From Cupriavidus necator (GTDB lineage Bacteria; Pseudomonadota; Gammaproteobacteria; Burkholderiales; Burkholderiaceae): a stretch of DNA of 64,000 nt. Each line of letters begins with the position of its first letter. The first letter of the stretch is position 1. A program made the translations under genes and the position numbers. Positions 19,241-27,874 of this stretch are shown here, piece by piece. The stretch lies in contig CP074381.1 in the NCBI GenBank assembly GCA_022041995.1, positions 1,860,001 through 1,924,000 on the forward strand. The letters are read 5' to 3'. A model generated the notes under the pieces. It did no database searches. It was not told the origin of the DNA and worked only from the letters and a program-made list of their open reading frames with translations.

Positions 19241-21085
19241 ATGACGATTACGCGCAGAGACTTCCTCAACGGCACCGCCCTGACCATTGCCGCCGGCCTT
19301 GCGCCCGTGCAGTTGCTGCACGCGCAGCAGGGTGGGGCAGGCGTGACGTACCCACCCGCGCTGACCGGCCTGCGCGGCAACCATCCCGGCACCTACACGC
19401 TGGCGCACAGCCTGGCGCGCGAGGGCGCGAAATACCCGGTCGTGCTGGCGCGCGAGGCCTTCGACCTGGTGGTAGTCGGCGGCGGCCTCAGCGGGCTGGC
19501 CGCGGCCTGGTTCTACCGGCGGCGCTTCGGCGCCAACCGCCGCATCCTGATCCTGGACAACCACGACGACTTCGGCGGCCATGCCAAGCGCAATGAGTTC
19601 ACGGTGCGCGGCAAGCGGCTTGTGACCTATGGCGGCAGCGCCGAGATGCCGGCGAGCGCCAGTACTGACGCCGCCGTGCGCGAACTGCTGGCAGGGCTTG
19701 GACTCGATGCCGCGCGTGCGCCTGGCACATCGTCCGCGGATCCCTATGCGGCGCTCGGCATGGGCCGCGCCGTGTTCTTCGATGCCGAGCATTTCGGGCG
19801 CGACCAGTGGGTGGCGGGCGATCCGTTCGGCGAGCTGATCGATGCCCGCAGCGGGCAGCAGGCCGGTGGCCCGGATGCGGCGGCCCTGTCGCGCTTCCTG
19901 GACAACGCGCCTTTGCCCGCGGCGGACCGCGCCGCGCTGGCGCGGCTGGCCGCCGGCACCACCGACTACCTGCCGGCACTGTCCGGCGCCGAGCGTGCGG
20001 CAGCGCTGCGCGCCATGCGTTACGCCAGCTTCCTGCGTGACAAGGCCGGCATCGGCCTGGCCGGGCAGCGCTTCCTGCGCAGCCGCGGCAATGATGCCTA
20101 TGCGCTCGATGCCGACGGGATTTCGGTTGCCGACGCCATTGCCATCGGCCTGCCTGCCGGCGCCAACATGCCCGCGCCGGCGGGCAATGCGCGGCTTGGC
20201 AAGTCGCCGGCTTCGCGCCTGTGGTTTCCGGATGGCAATGCCTCGCTGGCACGGCTGCTGGTGCAGAGCCTGATCCCGGGCGTGGCGTCGATCGCCCGGC
20301 CGGCTGACGTGGTATCGGCCGCGTTCGACTACAGCCGGCTGGACCGTGACGGGCAGCCGGTGCGCCTGCGCCTGAACAGCACCGCGATCGCGGTCGAGCC
20401 CGACGGCAATATCACGCGCGTCACCTACGGGTTCGGCGGCAACCTGCATCGCGTCGAGGCGCGCCACGTGGTGCTGGCCGGCTACAACATGATGATCCCG
20501 TACCTGCTGCCGTCGCTGCCCGCGAAGCAGAAAGAGGTGCTGCACAACGAGGCCAAGGCGCCGCTGGTCTACACCAAGGTGGCGCTGGATCACTGGCAGG
20601 CGTTTGCCGCGCTGCGCACGCGCCGCATCCACGCGCCGGCCATGGCCTATACCGACCTGTGGCTGGAGCCGCCGGCGGGCAGGCAGCCCTCCGATCCGGC
20701 CGTGCTGCACATGCTCTATGTGCCGACCGTGCCTGACAGCGGTATGCAGGCACGCGAGCGCTTCCGCGCGGGACGTGCCTTGCTGCTAGGCACGCCCTTT
20801 GACACGCTGGAACGCGACATCCGCGCGCAGCTTGACCGCATGCTCGGGCACAAGGGCTTTGCTTCGAAGGATGTGATCCGCGCCATCACGGTCAACCGCT
20901 GGGCGCACGGCTACAGCTATATGCCCGACAGCCTGGCGGGTGAGAACGTGGCGCCCGATGCGGCATGGCCCGGGCTGGCCGGCGTGGGCAATATCAGCAT
21001 CGCCAACAGCGACAATGCCGGCAGCCCTTCGCTGACCGCGGCGGTGGGACAGGGGAAGCGGGCAGTCGAGCGGCTGCCGGGGTAG
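19241..21085 (+). CDS. Tat-exported FAD dehydrogenase, spermidine dehydrogenase (SpdH)-like
   Basis: About 614 residues from the ATG at 19241; a GTG at 19217 is also open but would put eight extra residues before the Tat motif. The leader is TRRDFLNG plus a hydrophobic stretch, a twin-arginine signal. The FAD site is LVVVGGGLSGLAAAW (Gly80 on), followed by DNHDDFGGHAKRNEF, a signature I associate with the Pseudomonas SpdH family. The C-terminus has the second FAD contact (GVGNISIANSDNAGSP). The adjacent cytochrome c should accept its electrons, making a periplasmic amine-oxidising pair. Spermidine as substrate is a family-level guess; other amines are possible. Confidence 0.72.
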   Translation: MTITRRDFLNGTALTIAAGLAPVQLLHAQQGGAGVTYPPALTGLRGNHPGTYTLAHSLAREGAKYPVVLAREAFDLVVVGGGLSGLAAAWFYRRRFGANRRILILDNHDDFGGHAKRNEFTVRGKRLVTYGGSAEMPASASTDAAVRELLAGLGLDAARAPGTSSADPYAALGMGRAVFFDAEHFGRDQWVAGDPFGELIDARSGQQAGGPDAAALSRFLDNAPLPAADRAALARLAAGTTDYLPALSGAERAAALRAMRYASFLRDKAGIGLAGQRFLRSRGNDAYALDADGISVADAIAIGLPAGANMPAPAGNARLGKSPASRLWFPDGNASLARLLVQSLIPGVASIARPADVVSAAFDYSRLDRDGQPVRLRLNSTAIAVEPDGNITRVTYGFGGNLHRVEARHVVLAGYNMMIPYLLPSLPAKQKEVLHNEAKAPLVYTKVALDHWQAFAALRTRRIHAPAMAYTDLWLEPPAGRQPSDPAVLHMLYVPTVPDSGMQARERFRAGRALLLGTPFDTLERDIRAQLDRMLGHKGFASKDVIRAITVNRWAHGYSYMPDSLAGENVAPDAAWPGLAGVGNISIANSDNAGSPSLTAAVGQGKRAVERLPG

Positions 21086-21092
21086 CAGCGCT

Positions 21093-22097
21093 TCAGCCTT
21101 CGCGCGGCGGCGTCAGCGCATCGATTTCCGCGTCCTTGGCTTCCCACTGGCGTGCGAGCCAGTTGTGGAACTCCTTACGGAAGGCCTTGTCGCTGCCGTA
21201 GTCGGCCTCGCAGAAGGCCGCAGGCACCGGCAACTGCCGCATGCGCACCAGCACCGGGCCGGCGCGCCCGCAGGCCAGGTCCCAGAAGCCTGGCGCGCCT
21301 TCCGGGTACACGATGGTGACGTCGATCAGCGAGCGAAACCTGTTGCCCATTGCATTCAGCGCCACCGCCAGTCCGCCGGCCTTGGGCTTGAGCAGATGGC
21401 GGTACGGCGAGTCCTGGGCCGCGCGCTTGGCCTCGGTAAAACGGGTACCTTCGGCAAACACCATTACGCTGGTCGGCACCAGCGAAAACTTCGCGCAGGC
21501 GCGCTTGGCCGTTTCCTGGTCCTGGCGCCGCAACGCCGGATTGCGCCGCAGCTGCGTCTTGCCATGGCGCTTCATGAACGGAAAGTCCAGCGCCCACCAC
21601 GCCAGCCCGATCACCGGCACATAGATCAGCTGATGCTTCAGGAAAAACTTCAGCAGCGGGATGCGCCGGTTCAGCGAGCGCTGCAGCACGAAGATATCCG
21701 CCCACGACTGGTGGTTGCAGTTCACCAGGTACCAGTCGGCATAGCGCAGTCCCTCATTGCCCTGGATGTCCCACGGCTCACGCTGGATCCACGCGAACCA
21801 GCCGGTATTGCCGGAGATCCATGCGGTGGCGATGCCGTTGAGCATCGGATCGATGCGGCGCCTGACGGCGGCAAACGGCAGCACCAGCTTCAGCAGTGCC
21901 AGCGGGAACAGCAGCGCGCACCAGAACAGCGTGCTGGCAATCAGCAGTGTCCAGCTGAGCATGCCGGTCAGCCACGCAAAGCGGCCGCGCGGCACCGGAG
22001 CCGGAGCCGGACGGCGGCGAGATCGAGGCGGGGGAGGCTGGCTGGTTGAGGCATTGGTGCCGGTGGCACCGGTTGATGGGGAGGGAACTGAGGTCAT
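21093..22097 (-). CDS. 1-acyl-glycerol-3-phosphate acyltransferase-like protein (YihG type)
   Basis: A ~334-residue membrane acyltransferase of the PlsC/LPLAT family. The acyltransferase box HxxxxD is in NCNHQSWADIFVLQ and the substrate-binding block is VFAEGTRFTEAKR. An N-terminal hydrophobic region (LLIASTLFWCALLFPLALL) anchors it. It most resembles the YihG-type lysophosphatidic acid acyltransferases. I prefer the ATG at 22097; the frame is open 24 bases further to a TTG. The stop is eight bases from the convergent dehydrogenase stop. Confidence 0.82.
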   Translation of the reverse strand: MTSVPSPSTGATGTNASTSQPPPPRSRRRPAPAPVPRGRFAWLTGMLSWTLLIASTLFWCALLFPLALLKLVLPFAAVRRRIDPMLNGIATAWISGNTGWFAWIQREPWDIQGNEGLRYADWYLVNCNHQSWADIFVLQRSLNRRIPLLKFFLKHQLIYVPVIGLAWWALDFPFMKRHGKTQLRRNPALRRQDQETAKRACAKFSLVPTSVMVFAEGTRFTEAKRAAQDSPYRHLLKPKAGGLAVALNAMGNRFRSLIDVTIVYPEGAPGFWDLACGRAGPVLVRMRQLPVPAAFCEADYGSDKAFRKEFHNWLARQWEAKDAEIDALTPPREG

Positions 22098-22232
22098 GGA
22101 TGTCAGTTTGCAGGCTTGCAAAGGTTGAGGGCTTGCGCGTGATCAAGGCAGGCACTATTGCGTGCGTACTTCAACTTGCCGGAAGGGGTGCATGGAACGC
22201 ATTCTGCCATGCCGCCGGGGAGCGCCCAGGCC

Positions 22233-23188
22233 TCAGAAGACGACAGTCGCCGTCCCCATGAACGTGTTCGTGCTCTTCAGGCGGTTCTTGCTGGATACCG
22301 TCGGCACCCAGCGCAAGCCCAGCGACAGCATGCTCCTGGCGCCGATCTTGGTGTCATAGGTGATGATCGGGCCCACCGCCCAGTCATGGCCGCGGAAACC
22401 GTTCAGGCGGTCGGCCAGCGGGCCGCTGTCGTCGCCGAGCTGTTGCGTCGTTCCCGCGATCAGCCCGAGGCCGGCGCCGTTGGCAAAGCGCTTGAGCAGC
22501 ATGGTGTCGAGCGTGAACAGCGGCGCGTTCTGGTAATCGGTGGCGTTGTTGCGGGTGTAGAACTGGATCCCGGCGACGGCATCGAACTCAAGCCCGTGCT
22601 CGGGGAACAGCTTGGTGTAGGCCACTTGCGGAATGAAGGTCCAGTTGTTCAGGCTCGGGTTGGCCAGGGCATTGGGATCGTACTTGCCGGTCGGCGCCCA
22701 CACGTTCAGGCTCAGCGCCACGTGTTCGGTCTTCGAGAAATGGTAGCCCGCGATGATCGGCGCGAAGGTAATGTCGAACAGATTCGACGCGGTGTCCTGC
22801 GTCTTGCCCCCAGCCCGCCCACGCTGAGGTTGGCAGTCACCTTGGTCCAGACATAGGGCAGCGTGAAGCTGGAGGCAAAGTTCCAGGCGCCGGTGTCGGT
22901 GTCCCAGACCTTCATCACTGTCGCCAGGGTGAACGCGACCTTGCCGTCCACGCCCAGCGCTGCCTTGCCCGCGATGGGCACGCTGCGGCTGCCGCTGATC
23001 GAGCCATCCAGGTAGATTTCGCCGACGTTCACGATGAGCGCGGGTTCCGGCGACACGATCCCCACATTGGGGAGCACGCTGGTGCCGGTCACGGGTCGCC
23101 CCAGGGCGCCTTCGGTCGCGTGGGCCCCTGCACAGGCAAAGAGGATGGGGGCAGCCATGGCCAGCCGGTTTGCGATGGTCTTTGACAT
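22233..23188 (-). pseudogene. Outer-membrane MetA/SphA-type protein, one frameshift
   Basis: Two frames together encode one exported protein of the phenol-degradation meta-pathway (MetA/SphA, PF13557) transporter family. The first frame starts at the ATG at 23188 with a signal peptide (ILFACAGAHA) and reads to about 22812; the second runs on from there with KTQDTASNLFDITFAPIIAG to the C-terminal aromatic-ending strand GTATVVF, typical of an outer-membrane barrel. One extra C in the run of five at 22807-22811 would restore a continuous frame. No aromatic-pathway gene adjoins it here. Whether the shift is real or a sequencing error cannot be told from this sequence. Confidence 0.75.
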
Positions 23189-23582
23189 ATGCAAGGAACA
23201 TGAAGTGCAAGGCCGGCCAGGCGCTTGCCGGAATGCCGGCCCCAGGCGTATGCCTGTCCGCGCCAGCTGCAGTGAAATCACACGTTGAGGCAATGCTGCC
23301 TCACCCTCATATTATTGCGACATTGCATACTAGCAGCAAAGACCCCCGTCACTGCCAGCGCGCCAACAGAGGAAAATCTTCATCACGGCATCGCAAATAC
23401 TTACTTCCGAAGCCATGAGAAGGGCTGTGATGATGCACGAGCCATAGCGGCAGGGCGCGAAAGAAAAACTTAATTCACCTGCCCCCGAAACGGGAAAAGG
23501 CTGACTTCTGATCGCTGTAGCCATCTGCGATCATTGTTTGCGCTGGATTAGCATGACTTTTGTATGCAAAGAGGCAGGGTGA
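23189..23582. other. 394-base divergent intergenic region
   Basis: Lies between the divergent MetA-type gene and the formylglycine enzyme gene. It is clearly AT-richer than its surroundings (about 23300-23580) and must hold both promoters. I see no convincing -35/-10 pair, no gene and no strong hairpin. Confidence 0.6.
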
Positions 23583-24805
23583 ATGAGCGGACGACGTGAG
23601 AGCAGCAATCCCGGCACAGGCGCAGGGCGTTCTGGCTCCGTTGCACTGTCCGCGGGGCGGCGAAGCGGGCAAAAGGCGTTGATCGTGGCGTTGCTCGGTC
23701 TCGGGCTCGCTGCCGGCCTCGGCGGCAGCTATTGGTATATGAAGGGGCGCACGCCGACCGCGCCGGCCATTGTCGCTGGCGATGGCAAGAACGGCCCGGC
23801 AGGCATGGTGCGCGTGCCCGGTGGTGAATTCCTGATGGGCAGCGACAGCAAGATGGCGCAGCCCAACGAAAAGCCGGCCCACAAGGTGCGCGTGCACGCG
23901 TTCTGGATGGACCAGCACCACGTCACCAACGCGCAGTTTCGCAAGTTCGTTGATGCCACGGGCTATGTCTCGACCGCGGAACGGCCACCTGACTGGGAAA
24001 CCCTGCGGGTCCAGCTGCCGCCCGGCACACCGCGCCCGCCCGACAGCGCCATGATGGCCGGCGGCATGGTCTTCGTGGGCACGCCGCGACCGGTGCCGCT
24101 GCAGGACTACTCGCGCTGGTGGCGCTATGTGCCCGGTGCTGACTGGCGCCATCCGACCGGCCCCGGCAGCTCGATCGAAGGCAAGGACAACCACCCGGTG
24201 GTCCAGGTGTCGTATGAAGACGCGCAGGCCTATGCCAAGTGGGTCGGCAAGCGGCTGCCCACGGAAGCGGAATGGGAGTTTGCCGCGCGCGGCGGGCTGG
24301 AGCAGGCGACCTATGCCTGGGGCGAGCAGTTTGCCCCGACGGCAAGCAGATGGCCAATGTCTGGCAAGGCCAGCAGAACCAGCAGTTTCCTGTGGTCAGT
24401 CCCAAGGCTGGCGGGGCGCTTGGCACCAGCCCGGTCGGCACTTTCCCGCCCAACGGCTACGGCCTGGCCGACATGACCGGCAATGCCTGGCAGTGGGTGG
24501 CGGACTGGTACCGGGCGGACCAGTTCCGGCGCGAAGCCGGCAAGGCGCAGCCAATCGAAAACCCGGTTGGTCCGATGGCCTCATGGGATCCCGCTGAACC
24601 CGGCGTGCCGGTCAACGCGCCCAAGCGCGTCACGCGTGGCGGCTCATTCCTCTGCAATGAAGACTATTGCCTGAGCTACCGACCCAGCGCCCGGCGCGGG
24701 ACGGATCCGTACAACAGCATGTCCCACCTGGGCTTCCGCCTGGTGATGGATGACAGCCGCTGGGCGGAGGTGCGCAGGCAGCAAGCGCTGGCGCTGGCGC
24801 GGTAG
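23583..24805 (+). pseudogene. Formylglycine-generating enzyme (SUMF1/FGE family), one frameshift
   Basis: Encodes a membrane-anchored SUMF1-family protein in two frames. The first frame has a single helix (about residues 37-56) and the family blocks VRVPGGEFLMGSDS and WMDQHHVTNAQFRKFV; the second resumes near 24339 with DGKQMANVWQG and ends with the catalytic region RVTRGGSFLCNEDYCLSYR, whose two Cys match the copper-binding pair of true formylglycine enzymes. A missing G after the CCCC at 24334-24337 explains the shift. The enzyme would convert the Cys of the sulfatase encoded at 26027-27781 to formylglycine, outside the cytoplasmic membrane. The conserved sequence on both sides argues for a functional gene with a sequencing error. 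Confidence 0.82.
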
Positions 24806-24857
24806 CGCCGGCGCTGTCGTCATTTCCTGGCTGCCGGACAGACTGGAGGAGTGCTCG

Positions 24858-25955
24858 ATGGACGTTTCTACCTCCGCCTCGCATCAGTGGCTGCGTTTGC
24901 CCCGAACCGCCCTGGCCGTCATCGCCATGGCCCTGGCTTTTGCGGGGGCGGGCCTGCCCGGCTGTACGACGGCGCCCCCAGCCAGCACGGCGGCGCAGCC
25001 GTCCTACGCCCCTGCGCCGCAGGTAAGCGCCGCCGAGGCGCTCCCTTCCTGGCGCGACGGCGCCAGCAGGCAGGCGCTGCTGAAGTTCATCGGGGATGTC
25101 ACCCGCCCCGGTTCGCCGAATTTTGTACCGCCCGAGCAGCGCGTCGCGGTATTCGACAACGACGGCACGCTGTGGAGCGAACAGCCGCTGTACTTCCAGT
25201 TCTTCTTCCTGCTCGACCAGGTCAGGGCCGCGGCGCCGCAACACCCGGAGTGGCGCAACAACCCTGCGTTCAAGGCGCTAATGGCCAACGACATGCAGGG
25301 CCTGATGCGCAACGAAAAGCAGCTCGCCGGCCTGATCGCCACGGCCAACAGCGGCATGACCGTGGACGAGTACGACCGCACCATCCGCGACTGGCTGGCG
25401 ACATCGCGGCATCCCAAGTTCAACCGGCTCTATACCGAGCTGGTCTATCAACCGCAGCTGGAACTGCTGGCCTACCTGCGCGCCAACGGCTTCAAGACCT
25501 ACATCGTCTCGGGCGGCACCATCGAGTTCATGCGGCCATGGAGCCAGGCCGTCTACGGCATTCCGCCCGAGCAGGTGATCGGCTCCTCGCAGGTCGTGCG
25601 CTACCTGGTGCGCGACGGCGAGCCGGTGCTGGTGCGCGACCCCAAGCTGGAGTTCGTGGATGACGGGCCGGGCAAGCCGGTCGGCATCTACCGCCATATC
25701 GGCCGTCGGCCGATCCTTGCCGTGGGCAACTCCGACGGCGACCTGCAGATGCTTGAGTACACCACCGGCGGCGACGGTCCGCGCATGGGCGTGCTGGTGC
25801 ATCACGACGATGCCGAGCGCGAGTTCGCCTATGACCGCCAGTCGAAGGTGGGCAAGCTCGACAAGGCGCTGGACGCCGCCCGTGCCAAGGGCTGGACGGT
25901 GGTCAGCATGAAGCAGGACTGGCAGCAGGTTTACCCCACGGCTGGTGCGAAGTAG
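24858..25955 (+). CDS. HAD family phosphatase, exported lipoprotein
   Basis: A 365-residue haloacid dehalogenase superfamily hydrolase. It starts at the ATG at 24858 (ribosome site GGAGG) with a lipoprotein signal and lipobox LPGC (Cys36), so it is probably envelope-anchored. HAD motif I is VFDNDGTLW (Asp100, Asp102), motif II Ser lies in IVSGGT, and motif IV is AVGNSDGDLQML. It resembles phosphoserine-phosphatase-like members. It sits between the formylglycine enzyme and the sulfatase, all three being extracytoplasmic, which suggests removal of phosphate or sulfate groups from the same class of substrate. Confidence 0.85.
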   Translation: MDVSTSASHQWLRLPRTALAVIAMALAFAGAGLPGCTTAPPASTAAQPSYAPAPQVSAAEALPSWRDGASRQALLKFIGDVTRPGSPNFVPPEQRVAVFDNDGTLWSEQPLYFQFFFLLDQVRAAAPQHPEWRNNPAFKALMANDMQGLMRNEKQLAGLIATANSGMTVDEYDRTIRDWLATSRHPKFNRLYTELVYQPQLELLAYLRANGFKTYIVSGGTIEFMRPWSQAVYGIPPEQVIGSSQVVRYLVRDGEPVLVRDPKLEFVDDGPGKPVGIYRHIGRRPILAVGNSDGDLQMLEYTTGGDGPRMGVLVHHDDAEREFAYDRQSKVGKLDKALDAARAKGWTVVSMKQDWQQVYPTAGAK

Positions 25956-26026
25956 CCAGAAATGGAAGCCGGCATGCCACGCGTGCCGGTCGCAGGGTTG
26001 AAGCAGTTTGACTATCGGGAGCAGCA

Positions 26027-27781
26027 ATGCAACGAATGACAGAGACCACCCAGGCAAGGCGCGGCGCGCGCTTTGCCGTGGCCGCGATGGCAATTGCCAT
26101 CGCGGCCATGGCCGGCTGCAAGAAGGCAGACGAGCCGAAACAGCAGGCGCCAGCCGCGCAGCAGCCGGCAACGCCAGCGCCGGCAGCCGTGCCGGATACG
26201 TCCGCGACGCCGGCGCAGCCGCCGGCGCAGTCCAATCTGCCGGTTGCGCCCGAGGCCGCTTCCGCGCCTGCGGCCGTCAACACGTCGGGCAAGAAGCCCA
26301 ACATCCTGGTGATCTTCGGCGATGACATCGGCCAGACCAACATCAGCGCCTACAGCATGGGCGTGATGGGCTACCGCACGCCGAACATCGACCGCATTGC
26401 CCGCGAAGGGATGATGTTCACCGACTACTACGCCGAAAACAGCTGCACGGCAGGCCGCTCGTCATTCATCACCGGCCAGTCGCCGCTGCGCACCGGCCTG
26501 TCCAAGGTGGGTGCGCCGGGCGCGACCGTGGGCCTGCAAGCCCGCGACGTGACCATTGCCGAAGTCCTCAAGCCGCTTGGCTACGCCACCGGCCAGTTCG
26601 GCAAGAATCACCTGGGCGACCGTGACGAGTACCTGCCGACCAAGCACGGCTTCGACGAGTTCTACGGCAACCTCTACCACCTGAACGCCGAGGAAGAGCC
26701 GCAGCGCGCATACTGGCCGAAGGACAAGAACGATCCGTATGTGAAGAACTTCTCGCCGCGCGGCGTGCTGCACTCCACGGCCGACGGCAAGATCGAGGAT
26801 ACCGGACCGCTGACCACCAAGCGCATGGAGACCATCGACGACGAGACCACCGACGCCGCACAGAAGTTCATCACCAGGCAGGTGCAGGCCGACAAGCCGT
26901 TCTTTGTCTGGATGAATACGACGCGCATGCACGCCTTCACCCATGTGCGTGCGTCCATGCAAGGCCAGAGCGGGATGTCCGGCAACGAGTATGCCGACGG
27001 CATGCTCGAGCACGACGGCGACGTCGGCAAGCTGCTCAAGACGCTCGATGACCTGAAGGTCGCGGACAACACCATCGTTATCTACACCACCGACAACGGC
27101 CCCAACCAGTGGTCCTGGCCGGACGCGGCAACCACGCCGTTCCGCAGCGAGAAGGACACCAACTGGGAAGGCGCGTTCCGCGTCCCGGCGATGATCCGCT
27201 GGCCAGGCAAGATCAAGCCCGGGACTGTGAGCAACGAGATGTTCTCCGGTCTGGACTGGTTCCCGACGCTGCTGGCGGCCGCCGGCGATGGCGATATCAA
27301 GGACCGGCTGCTCAAGGGCGCGTCTGTTGGCAGCAAGAATGCCAAGGTGCACCTCGATGGCTACAACCAGCTGGGGTACCTGACCGGCCAGACCAACAAG
27401 AGCGCGCGCAACGAGTTCTACTACTTCAACGACGACGGCGATCTGGTGGCAATGCGCTTTGACAACTGGAAGGTCGTGTTCTGCGAGCAGACTACGCCGG
27501 GCGGTTTCCAGGTATGGCAGGACCCGTTCAAGTGCCTGCGGGTGCCTAAAGTCTTCAACCTGCGCATGGACCCGTACGAGCGTGCGGATATCGTGTCTGA
27601 CCAGTACAACGACTGGCTGGCCAAGAACGCCTATCTGACCGGCATGGCAACGCTGAAGGCGACGATGTTCCTGGAGACGTTCGTCAACTATCCGCCGAGC
27701 CAGCATCCGGCGAGTTTCAGCATCGACCAGGTACGCAAGCAGGTCGACAAGAAGATTGAAGAGGCGATGAAGAAGAAGTAA
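26027..27781 (+). CDS. Arylsulfatase-family sulfatase, exported lipoprotein
   Basis: A 584-residue sulfatase. Residues 1-31 are a lipoprotein signal with lipobox MAGC (Cys31), then a Pro/Ala-rich linker to about residue 85. The catalytic domain opens KPNILVIFGDDIGQTN (metal-binding Asp pair). The modification site is SCTAGRSSF with Cys140, a CxAxR form of the CxPxR motif read by formylglycine-generating enzymes. A further metal/active-site block is YTTDNGPNQWSW. The FGE gene at 23583 is its probable activator. A hairpin follows the stop. The sulfated substrate is unknown. Confidence 0.9.
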   Translation: MQRMTETTQARRGARFAVAAMAIAIAAMAGCKKADEPKQQAPAAQQPATPAPAAVPDTSATPAQPPAQSNLPVAPEAASAPAAVNTSGKKPNILVIFGDDIGQTNISAYSMGVMGYRTPNIDRIAREGMMFTDYYAENSCTAGRSSFITGQSPLRTGLSKVGAPGATVGLQARDVTIAEVLKPLGYATGQFGKNHLGDRDEYLPTKHGFDEFYGNLYHLNAEEEPQRAYWPKDKNDPYVKNFSPRGVLHSTADGKIEDTGPLTTKRMETIDDETTDAAQKFITRQVQADKPFFVWMNTTRMHAFTHVRASMQGQSGMSGNEYADGMLEHDGDVGKLLKTLDDLKVADNTIVIYTTDNGPNQWSWPDAATTPFRSEKDTNWEGAFRVPAMIRWPGKIKPGTVSNEMFSGLDWFPTLLAAAGDGDIKDRLLKGASVGSKNAKVHLDGYNQLGYLTGQTNKSARNEFYYFNDDGDLVAMRFDNWKVVFCEQTTPGGFQVWQDPFKCLRVPKVFNLRMDPYERADIVSDQYNDWLAKNAYLTGMATLKATMFLETFVNYPPSQHPASFSIDQVRKQVDKKIEEAMKKK

Positions 27782-27833
27782 AGCTGTCAGTCATCAGCGC
27801 CGTCCACCTGTGACGGCTGTTGAAACCGGCGCA

Positions 27834-27855
27834 GGCCCGCGTACGCGCGGGCCTT
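27834..27855 (+). terminator. Hairpin after the sulfatase gene
   Basis: GGCCCGCG-TACG-CGCGGGCC, a perfect 8-base stem with a 4-base loop, 53 bases past the sulfatase stop and 20 before the next ATG, followed by only TT. It may end or attenuate the sulfatase transcript before the aminopropyltransferase-like gene. Confidence 0.5.
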
Positions 27856-27874
27856 CGCGCCAACGGTCCAGTTC

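Noticed and set aside
23534..23568. TTGTTT/TATGCA promoter pair before the FGE gene
   Set aside because: The spacer is 23 bases, too long for sigma-70.
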